In this document: one piece after another, positions 1 through 4,753 of the stretch | Numbering within the stretch: the first letter of the stretch is position 1 | How the letters are laid out: every line of letters starts with the position of its first letter | NCBI GenBank assembly: GCA_946631805.1 | Contig: CAMPAJ010000138.1 | Location: forward strand, 1 to 5,258 | Origin: an uncultured Eggerthellaceae bacterium | Lineage (GTDB): Bacteria; Actinomycetota; Coriobacteriia; Coriobacteriales; Eggerthellaceae | Direction: 5' to 3' | Length of the DNA stretch: 5,258 nucleotides | Notes under the pieces: model-generated | Seen by the model: only the letters and a program-made list of their open reading frames with translations | What the model was told of the DNA's origin: nothing | Databases searched by the model: none | Translations under genes and position numbers: made by a program

Positions 1-1067
1 TAGCAGATGTTCACATCGCAGTTGCAGATGCCGAAAATCTTCTCGGCACCGTCGATGTTCGTTATCTGGTGCACGTAGCCGTTTTTCTCGGCAAGCACCA
101 GAAGGTCGAGCACCTCGTCGAGCGTCGCGAAGTGACCCTTGCCGGTCTCGACGCAATAGTCAGCCATATCGCCGACGCCGATGCACCAGTTCTGCGGGTC
201 GCTGCCCGCATTGTCGCCCCTCGCGCGCTCGGCCATGCGGCACGAGCAGGCGCCCACGCTGAACCGATCGTACTTCTTCAGCCAATGGGAAAGTCGCTCG
301 ACGTCGACCGCCTCGTTTTCGCACTCGATGGCACGTTCGACGGGAATTACGTGCATGCCAATGCCGGCACCGCCGGGTGGCACCATCTTCGTTACCTTTT
401 GGAGCGGCAAAAACGTCATGCGTTCGAAGAATGTGCCCAGCTCGGGATGCTCTTCGATTTGCTGCTGATTCATCACCGTGAACTCGGCCGAACCGGGCAC
501 GAACATCGGCAGCACGTAGCGCTTCTCGTGATTCGGGTTCTTGCCGTCGAGGTTTTCCCAGTTGTACTCCAAAATACCCTTGATCGAAAGCGCGTCGAGC
601 AAATCCTGCAGCTTGCTGGGCTCGAGTCCGCTTGCCTGCTGCAGCTGGGCGAACGTCATGGGCTTGCGCACTTTCATGTGCGCGGTCAGCGCCGCCTCTT
701 CCTCGGTCATCACGCTGGCAAGCCCCCAGTAATCGGGATCGTTCGGCGACACCTTCACGCCGATGCGGTCGGTGATCTTCTGCCCTTCGCGTAGCACGCC
801 CGGCTTTGGCGGCTCGTGCGATGCGGGGCCGGGGTCGTCCACCTGAGCTGGCTTGTAGTGCGTGAACGTATCGTTTTCGGAATAGCGTTCCTCGGCGATG
901 ACGCGATGCGCATCGCCATTGGGCGCCGTCGCGGGAATCACGTTGCGCTCGGCACGCTCTTGTTCGGACATGCCACGCAGCATCGCTTCCTTGCGCTCGT
1001 CAACCGTGGACCCACCATACGGTTCGCGCACGTGCGTCATCGTGCCGTTGTCGGCCTTTTTCGTCAT
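1..1067 (-). CDS. 4Fe-4S cluster oxidoreductase, N-terminal part (3' end outside window)
   Basis: Seen: an open frame from ATG at 1067 to the left edge gives 355 complete codons with no stop. Residues 1-110 are charged, proline-rich and look disordered. Residues 115-190 resemble a winged-helix-like fold (TEEEAAL, then a helix pair FAQLQQASGL / LQDLLDALSIKG, then YVLPMFVPG). A cysteine region follows: C274-S-C276-R, C295, C305 and C348-N-C350-x4-C355. Known: this order (helical domain, CxCR, CNC) occurs in anaerobe 4Fe-4S binding proteins, and in some Coriobacteriia I associate it with C-terminal ferredoxin and FAD/NAD(P)-binding oxidoreductase domains. Inferred: a cytoplasmic electron-transfer protein, possibly NAD(P)H-linked; the flavin part, if present, lies beyond the window. 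There is no signal peptide. M1 was chosen because GGGGAAGG ends 4 nt upstream; later Met codons (M10, M29, M33) are less well placed. It is transcribed divergently from the molybdoenzyme operon. The coding call is firm; the exact function is not. Confidence 0.85.
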   Translation of the reverse strand, partial: MTKKADNGTMTHVREPYGGSTVDERKEAMLRGMSEQERAERNVIPATAPNGDAHRVIAEERYSENDTFTHYKPAQVDDPGPASHEPPKPGVLREGQKITDRIGVKVSPNDPDYWGLASVMTEEEAALTAHMKVRKPMTFAQLQQASGLEPSKLQDLLDALSIKGILEYNWENLDGKNPNHEKRYVLPMFVPGSAEFTVMNQQQIEEHPELGTFFERMTFLPLQKVTKMVPPGGAGIGMHVIPVERAIECENEAVDVERLSHWLKKYDRFSVGACSCRMAERARGDNAGSDPQNWCIGVGDMADYCVETGKGHFATLDEVLDLLVLAEKNGYVHQITNIDGAEKIFGICNCDVNIC

Positions 1068-1071
1068 ATCG

Positions 1072-1079
1072 CCTTCCCC
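1072..1079 (-). promoter_or_regulatory. Ribosome binding site of the leftward Fe-S gene
   Basis: On the minus strand GGGGAAGG is followed by CGAT and then ATG. This purine-rich Shine-Dalgarno-like run decides the start at 1067. Confidence 0.7.
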
Positions 1080-1109
1080 TCCCGTTATGCGACAGTGTTA
1101 TTAGAAGAT

Positions 1110-1140
1110 ATTGTACGCCCGTTTGGACGGCAATCGCCAA
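1110..1140 (-). promoter_or_regulatory. Candidate promoter of the leftward Fe-S gene
   Basis: On the minus strand TTGGCG (1140-1135, 4 of 6 to the -35 consensus) and TACAAT (1115-1110, 5 of 6 to the -10 consensus) are separated by 19 nt, slightly longer than ideal. Transcription would begin near 1103, giving a leader of about 35 nt. The -35 element lies inside the 10-bp dyad at 1128-1154, so a protein bound there could control this promoter. Inferred from sequence only. Confidence 0.4.
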
Positions 1141-1154
1141 GCGCGCGATTGCCG
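1128..1154. promoter_or_regulatory. Perfect 10-bp inverted repeat, candidate operator
   Basis: CGGCAATCGC (1128-1137) is repeated in inverted orientation as GCGATTGCCG (1145-1154) with a 7-nt spacer. It lies between divergent genes, overlaps the presumed -35 of the leftward gene and has no T-run on either side. An operator for a dimeric regulator therefore fits better than a terminator. The regulator is not in the window. Confidence 0.5.
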
Positions 1155-1217
1155 CCGCTTCGAACTGGACTCGCGCCAGCAGCGTTCACGCGCCTAAATC
1201 CTTTATACGAATTGCGC

Positions 1218-1276
1218 GGGCAATGCAGCTTGCCCCCTTTAATAAAGTATTTTTCCATCGGCGGTCTTCGAGACCG
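1218..1276. repeat. Two short dyads in the divergent intergenic region
   Basis: GGGCAA (1218-1223) pairs with TTGCCC (1230-1235) across 6 nt, and CGGTCT (1262-1267) pairs with AGACCG (1271-1276) across TCG. Between them lies an AT-rich stretch with CTTTAATAAAG. Neither dyad is followed by a clear T-run in a direction that would end a known transcript. They may be protein binding sites or chance. The rest of 1155-1380 holds no credible gene: the open frame crossing it is only an upstream extension of the molybdoenzyme frame. Confidence 0.3.
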
Positions 1277-1384
1277 GAGCCACGCAACAAGGCCAGGAAT
1301 CTTTCAATCATTCATTACTTAATTACACAACCGTTTGTTACCTATTACCTTCAGAGAAAGCACGCGGTTCGCGCAAAACGAACC

Positions 1385-1390
1385 TATAAT
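1385..1390 (+). promoter_or_regulatory. -10 box (TATAAT) of the first molybdoenzyme operon
   Basis: A perfect TATAAT within CCTATAAT lies 96 nt before the start codon. The same CCTATAAT stands 93 nt before the start of the paralog at 4754. No recognisable -35 hexamer sits 16-18 nt upstream (ACGCGG region), so an activator may be required. The agreement in sequence and distance between the two copies makes this much stronger than a lone TATAAT. Confidence 0.7.
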
Positions 1391-1486
1391 CGAGCATGGG
1401 AGAGCGCACGTCGGCCGCAGGGTCGACCTTGCGCGCATGACGAGGGAAAAGGTCCCGTTGCGCTCATGCATGTCGAGGGGGTATGT
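1391..1486 (+). promoter_or_regulatory. Conserved structured 5' leader, copy 1
   Basis: Untranslated stretch between the -10 box and the start codon, homologous to 4661-4753. The 19-nt block at 1439-1457, TGCGCTCAT at 1459-1467, and the ribosome-binding and start segment at 1474-1489 are identical in the other copy. Possible helices are GAGCGCA (1402-1408) with TGCGCTC (1459-1465); the competing GCGCA (1433-1437) with TGCGC (1459-1463); a local hairpin GGGA (1444-1447) with TCCC (1453-1456); and GCAGGG-TCGA-CCTTGC (1417-1432). I do not recognise it as a known riboswitch class. It could be an RNA switch, a translational control element or a protein target. Confidence 0.6.
1475..1481 (+). promoter_or_regulatory. 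Ribosome binding site of the first molybdoenzyme gene
   Basis: GAGGGGG lies 5 nt before ATG at 1487. A second ATG at 1483, out of frame, is only 1 nt from the site and too close to be used. The same arrangement occurs at 4742-4748, which fixes the start of both paralogs. Confidence 0.8.
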
Positions 1487-3991
1487 ATGACGAACGCAGA
1501 CGAACGCGTAACCCTGAACTTATGTCAGGGCTTCGGATGCCACGAGCATTGCGTAGTCGAAGTTCACTCGAAGGACGGGAAGATTTCCCGTGTTCAGAAA
1601 GCACCTCTGAACGGGCCCTATCCGGGTTGCAAGATCTGCCCGAAGGGCGTCATGAACTCCAAGATCCCGTATGCCGAGAACCGTCCGCTCTACCCGATGA
1701 AACGTGTCGGCGAGCGCGGAAGCGGCAAATGGGAGCGCATCAGCTGGGACCAGGCAATCACCGAGATAACCGACAAGATGAAAGAGCTCATGGACGAGTA
1801 CGGCCCCCATTCCATCTTGGTGGGCTCGTTCTGGTGCGGCCTTCCCGGCGCCGACCGTTCGTCCAACTACGACTTGGCACACCGCTTCGTGAACGCCACG
1901 AACACGGCGCGCCTGGAGCTGCCTTCGGTGGACATGTGCCTCATCTACGCCAGCATCATCGAGCAAGGCGGCCCTGCATCCAACAACAAGTACCTGCTTA
2001 ACATCGCCGATTCCGAAATCATCATCTGGGGCTCGAACCCCATCGGCTTTACGCGCCCCGGCGAGACGACAAACATGCTGATCTCGGCTCACGAGCGCGG
2101 TGTCAAGCTGGTGCATATTTCCAACCTGTATGACGTGACGTCGGCGAAATGCGACGAATGGGTACCGGTGAAATCAGGCACCGACGCCGCGCTAGCGCTG
2201 GGCATGGCGAACGTCCTGGTCGAAAACGACCTGGTCGACAAGAAGTTCCTGCTCGACCGCACCACGGCGGCGTACCTGGTCCGCGACGACAACGGCCAGT
2301 ACCTGCGCGAGGCCGACATCGTCGAGGGCGGCGACCCGGCCAAGTTCGTGCTGGTCGACGCCGACACTGACGAGATCTTCATCGTCGAGCGCGAAACGGG
2401 CAAGAAGGCGAGCGGCGCCCTTGGCTCCGACTCGTCAGGCGATTCGGTCGGCGGTCTCATCGACGAAGGCACGACCGACTCCTACGGCGGGCATAAGCCC
2501 AAGCTCGAGGCCACGGTCGAGGTAAGCGGCATCGGCGCCAAGACCGTCTACACCAAGCTGCGCGAGCACCTGGCCAAGTGGACTCCCGAGTCGCAGGAAG
2601 CACTGACGGGCGTGCCAGCCGCCACCTGCGAAAAGCTCGCACGCGACCTGTGGGACGCGACGCCAGCCATGATCTTCATCTACGACGGTTTCCGCTACGC
2701 CAACGGCACGCAGTCGGCCCGCGCGGTCTTCCTGCTCGCCTACCTGACGGGCAACTTCGGCAACGGCAAGGGCAACTTCCTGCCGGCCCCGCTCGACTAC
2801 TCGGCACCCACGGCCATGAACGTCATGCCGTTCTGGTTCCCGCAGATGCCCGAACCCACGAAATCCGACCAGAGGACCCTTACCGAGATCATGACGAGCT
2901 TCGGCAACCCGGACGCCCCGCAGCAGTACAAGGCCTACATCAACCCGTTCAGCAACCCGCTTACCAACTGGCCTAACAAGGATTTGTGGCTCAATCGCAT
3001 CCTGCCCAACCTCGAGTTGTTCGTGTGCTTCGAGATTCGCATGAGCGACACCGCCAAATACGCTGACTACGTGCTGCCCGAGGCCACGATCTTCGAGCGC
3101 TACGAGTACCTGTCGGGTCCCAACGACTGCGTCATCCTCAACGAGCCGGCCATCGACCCGGTTGGCGAGAGCAAGGACCCTGCCGAAATCTGGAAGCTGA
3201 TGGCCGACAAGCTGGGCGTGGGTGAATACTTCTACCCGTCCATGAAGGAATGGGCCGAATTCAAGGCCAACCTCATGAACGACCAGGGCGCCTTGGTCGA
3301 GGACCCGGACACCGGCGAAATCACGCCCTTGTCCTGGGACCTTCTGCAAAAGAACAAGTTCCTGCACTTCCCGATGCCCGAGGCGCCCTACGACAACTAC
3401 GATGGCACGACATTCAATACCAAATCGGGCAAGATCGAGTTCTACGCCGCCGGCATGGTGCCTCTGGGCGCGGCGTTCGCCGATTACCAGAAGACGATCA
3501 TCCACGACGAGGAAACGCTGCAGAAGTACCCGCTGCAGTTCTATCCAGGGCGCCACAAGTACTTCATGCAAAGCCAGTTCACCAACGTGCCCGAACTGCG
3601 CAAGCTGGCAACGGCCACCCAAACGGGCGTGGCGCTGAACCCGGTAACGGCCGTGGAGCGCGGATTGGAGGACGGCGATTTGGTCGAGGTCTTCAACGAC
3701 CGCGGCGTCATCACGTGCAACCTGCACCTGCGCCAGGACATCCCGCCGGGAATGGCGCACATGTGGTACAGCTTCGACGAAGACGATTACAAAGATAAGA
3801 AGAATCCCCAGCTCATCGCGACTCCGCTTGGCGCACCCGAGACGGTCGACAACATCATCAAGTACACGTCGCTCGGTTTGCAGAAGGTCTACGATGCATC
3901 GGGCGTGCCGCGTTCGGCGCGTTTCATCGTGGAAAAGGACACGCCCGAAGTGTTCTGGGACACCCTCTGCGAAGTCAGGAAGGCGGAATAA
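1487..3991 (+). CDS. Molybdopterin oxidoreductase catalytic subunit, pyrogallol hydroxytransferase / catechol dehydroxylase-like
   Basis: Seen: 834 residues. C13-x4-C18-x3-C22-x28-C51 should bind one 4Fe-4S cluster; C48 is not shared by the paralog, so C51 is the likelier fourth ligand. ERISWDQA (83-90), NNKYLLNIADSEIIIWGSNP (166-185) and KYADYVLPEATIFER (524-538) are typical of the DMSO-reductase superfamily. The C-terminal dinucleotide-binding domain spans about 683-825 (YPGRHKYF; LNPVTAVERGLEDGD). Known: sequences of this length with a loop near 264-345 resemble the pyrogallol hydroxytransferase, acetylene hydratase and gut catechol dehydroxylase group, which holds a bis-MGD Mo or W centre. 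Inferred: a cytoplasmic enzyme, since no twin-arginine or other signal precedes the cluster motif, fed by the ferredoxin subunit 2 nt downstream. The start at 1487 rests on its ribosome site and gap-free alignment with the paralog; the frame is open back to 1223, but that part is leader and promoter. The substrate cannot be read from the sequence. The metal ligand is unassigned: S147 is shared by both paralogs, C151 only here. Confidence 0.9.
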   Translation: MTNADERVTLNLCQGFGCHEHCVVEVHSKDGKISRVQKAPLNGPYPGCKICPKGVMNSKIPYAENRPLYPMKRVGERGSGKWERISWDQAITEITDKMKELMDEYGPHSILVGSFWCGLPGADRSSNYDLAHRFVNATNTARLELPSVDMCLIYASIIEQGGPASNNKYLLNIADSEIIIWGSNPIGFTRPGETTNMLISAHERGVKLVHISNLYDVTSAKCDEWVPVKSGTDAALALGMANVLVENDLVDKKFLLDRTTAAYLVRDDNGQYLREADIVEGGDPAKFVLVDADTDEIFIVERETGKKASGALGSDSSGDSVGGLIDEGTTDSYGGHKPKLEATVEVSGIGAKTVYTKLREHLAKWTPESQEALTGVPAATCEKLARDLWDATPAMIFIYDGFRYANGTQSARAVFLLAYLTGNFGNGKGNFLPAPLDYSAPTAMNVMPFWFPQMPEPTKSDQRTLTEIMTSFGNPDAPQQYKAYINPFSNPLTNWPNKDLWLNRILPNLELFVCFEIRMSDTAKYADYVLPEATIFERYEYLSGPNDCVILNEPAIDPVGESKDPAEIWKLMADKLGVGEYFYPSMKEWAEFKANLMNDQGALVEDPDTGEITPLSWDLLQKNKFLHFPMPEAPYDNYDGTTFNTKSGKIEFYAAGMVPLGAAFADYQKTIIHDEETLQKYPLQFYPGRHKYFMQSQFTNVPELRKLATATQTGVALNPVTAVERGLEDGDLVEVFNDRGVITCNLHLRQDIPPGMAHMWYSFDEDDYKDKKNPQLIATPLGAPETVDNIIKYTSLGLQKVYDASGVPRSARFIVEKDTPEVFWDTLCEVRKAE

Positions 3992-3993
3992 CC

Positions 3994-4407
3994 ATGGCAA
4001 AGAACATCCTTGTTAACGTGAACCGCTGCGTGGGCTGCTGGACCTGCTCGCTTTCGTGCAAACAGGCATACGGTTTGGCAGATGACGAGTACCGCGTGTT
4101 CGTACGCACCATTGGCGGTGGCCAGATCGACACCCCGGGCGGCAAATGGCCGAACCTCTATATGAAGTGGATGCCTATCTACACCAAGAAATGCATCGGC
4201 TGCGCCGGCAACGCGGCCACGAACAACATGCCCTATTGCGTGTTCAACTGCCCCACCGATGCGCTTTCGTACGGCGATGCCGACGACCCACAGAGCGCCT
4301 ATTCCAAAGCGCTTGACGAGCTGAAGGCAAACGAGTTCCGCGTCTACCCGCTCGATCCCTGGGAGGAGCCGCGCGACGGCGTCATGTACGCCGAAAAGGA
4401 CATCTAA
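3994..4407 (+). CDS. Two-cluster 4Fe-4S ferredoxin subunit of the molybdoenzyme
   Basis: Seen: 137 residues with eight cluster cysteines. Motif one is C12-x2-C15-x2-C18-x3-C22 directly after the N-terminus; motif two is C67-x2-C70-x11-C82-x3-C86-P. Known: these match the first and last cysteine groups of the DmsB/NrfC/PsrB electron-transfer subunits, which usually carry four groups. The middle two are absent here, leaving a minimal version of two 4Fe-4S clusters. The tail (about 95-137) is acidic and has no membrane segment. Inferred: it passes electrons to the catalytic subunit in the cytoplasm. The gene begins 2 nt after the upstream stop, with AGGAAGG (3977-3983) inside the end of the upstream gene as a probable ribosome site, so the two are translated from one message. 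Nothing membrane-anchored is nearby, so the electron donor is unknown. Confidence 0.9.
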   Translation: MAKNILVNVNRCVGCWTCSLSCKQAYGLADDEYRVFVRTIGGGQIDTPGGKWPNLYMKWMPIYTKKCIGCAGNAATNNMPYCVFNCPTDALSYGDADDPQSAYSKALDELKANEFRVYPLDPWEEPRDGVMYAEKDI

Positions 4408-4423
4408 CGAGCCAACGCTCAAA

Positions 4424-4456
4424 ATGTGTATTTGGGGTCAGACCCCAAATACACAT
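4424..4456. repeat. Perfect 15-bp palindrome with GGGGTCAGACCCC core
   Basis: ATGTGTATTTGGGGT (4424-4438) and its exact reverse complement (4442-4456) are separated by CAG. It begins 17 nt after the stop of the ferredoxin subunit. Short palindromes with a GGGGTC(A/T)GACCCC core recur in many bacterial genomes as dispersed intergenic repeats; I recall this in general and have not checked it here. It could be a REP-like or MITE-like insertion, or help to end or stabilise the transcript. There is no T-run after it, so an intrinsic terminator is not the best reading. Confidence 0.75.
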
Positions 4457-4457
4457 C

Positions 4458-4476
4458 CTGCGGCGCCCGCCCGCAG
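4458..4476. repeat. Short GC-rich hairpin
   Basis: CTGCGG (4458-4463) and CCGCAG (4471-4476) flank a 7-nt loop. It sits between the long palindrome and the probable terminator. No T-run follows. It may be part of a compound 3' end structure or chance. Confidence 0.35.
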
Positions 4477-4480
4477 TCGC

Positions 4481-4515
4481 GAACGCGCATCGAGACTTGG
4501 CTTCGATGCGCGTTC
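4481..4515 (+). terminator. Probable transcription terminator after the first operon
   Basis: GAACGCGCATCGA (4481-4493) pairs perfectly with TCGATGCGCGTTC (4503-4515) around a 9-nt loop, giving a GC-rich 13-bp stem. The following bases, TTGCATT, are only moderately T-rich, so termination may be incomplete. Its place between a gene end and a new promoter supports the call. Confidence 0.6.
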
Positions 4516-4654
4516 TTGCATTCCACACGCTTCCACGTTTTCCCATTCCACCGCTCCTGATGAGGGAGACGACCCAACTTTTCACTGCTCAATTATGCAA
4601 CTTATTGTTGTTTATCCTTATCATCGTTAGGGTTTTTACCTATATTTTCACCCC
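4516..4654 (+). promoter_or_regulatory. AT-rich upstream region of the second molybdoenzyme gene
   Basis: No gene is seen here. The stretch is much richer in A and T than the surrounding coding sequence, especially 4570-4654, and carries a small dyad CAAC-TTATT-GTTG (4598-4610). TTACCTAT occurs here (4636-4643) and upstream of the first operon (1338-1345), but at different distances from the -10 box, so its meaning is doubtful. This is a likely place for an activator to bind. Confidence 0.35.
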
Positions 4655-4660
4655 TATAAT
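4655..4660 (+). promoter_or_regulatory. -10 box (TATAAT) of the second molybdoenzyme gene
   Basis: CCTATAAT again, 93 nt before the start codon, as in the first operon. The region 16-17 nt upstream reads GTTTTTA, a poor -35 match. The shared -10, poor -35 and shared leader suggest both promoters are built alike and perhaps activator dependent. Confidence 0.7.
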
Positions 4661-4753
4661 TGAACGCGACGGGAGCGCACATCGGGCGTGGCGGTACGGT
4701 GCGCACGACGAGGGAAAAGGTCCCGTGCGCTCATACATGACGAGGGGGTATGT
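4661..4753 (+). promoter_or_regulatory. Conserved structured 5' leader, copy 2
   Basis: Homologous to 1391-1486. The shared block at 4707-4725, TGCGCTCAT at 4726-4734 and the segment 4741-4756 are identical to copy 1. Helices possible here are GAGCGCAC (4673-4680) with GTGCGCTC (4725-4732), 8 bp, or the competing GCGCAC (4701-4706) with GTGCGC (4725-4730), stacked on GGGA (4712-4715) with TCCC (4721-4724). The two share their 3' strand and cannot coexist. GAGGGGG at 4742-4748 is the ribosome site. A one-base difference from copy 1 shifts any reading frame through the block, so it is not a conserved peptide. Confidence 0.6.

Noticed and set aside
69..1322. Plus-strand open frames of 241 and 168 codons
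   Set aside because: They are antisense to the leftward Fe-S gene, whose minus-strand frame has conserved cysteine motifs and a good ribosome site.
1338..1345. Shared TTACCTAT upstream of both promoters (also 4636-4643) as an activator site
   Set aside because: The distance to the -10 box differs by 28 nt between copies and an 8-base AT-rich match is weak evidence.
1396..1440. Possible 14-residue leader peptide (ATG at 1396 to TGA at 1440)
   Set aside because: Its ATG would lie at or before the expected transcription start, it has no ribosome site, and the second leader has no matching ATG.
1223..1486. 88-codon N-terminal extension of the molybdoenzyme frame
   Set aside because: It covers the promoter and leader, lacks a ribosome site, and the paralog leader is out of frame with its gene. 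The start at 1487 aligns exactly with the paralog start.
1391..1486. Known molybdenum cofactor riboswitch
   Set aside because: I could not match the leader to the Moco RNA motif as I remember it; a covariance search would be needed to be certain.
2435..4000. 521-codon open frame on the minus strand
   Set aside because: It is antisense to the clearly coding catalytic subunit; long antisense frames are expected in GC-rich codon use, and it shows no recognisable protein motif.
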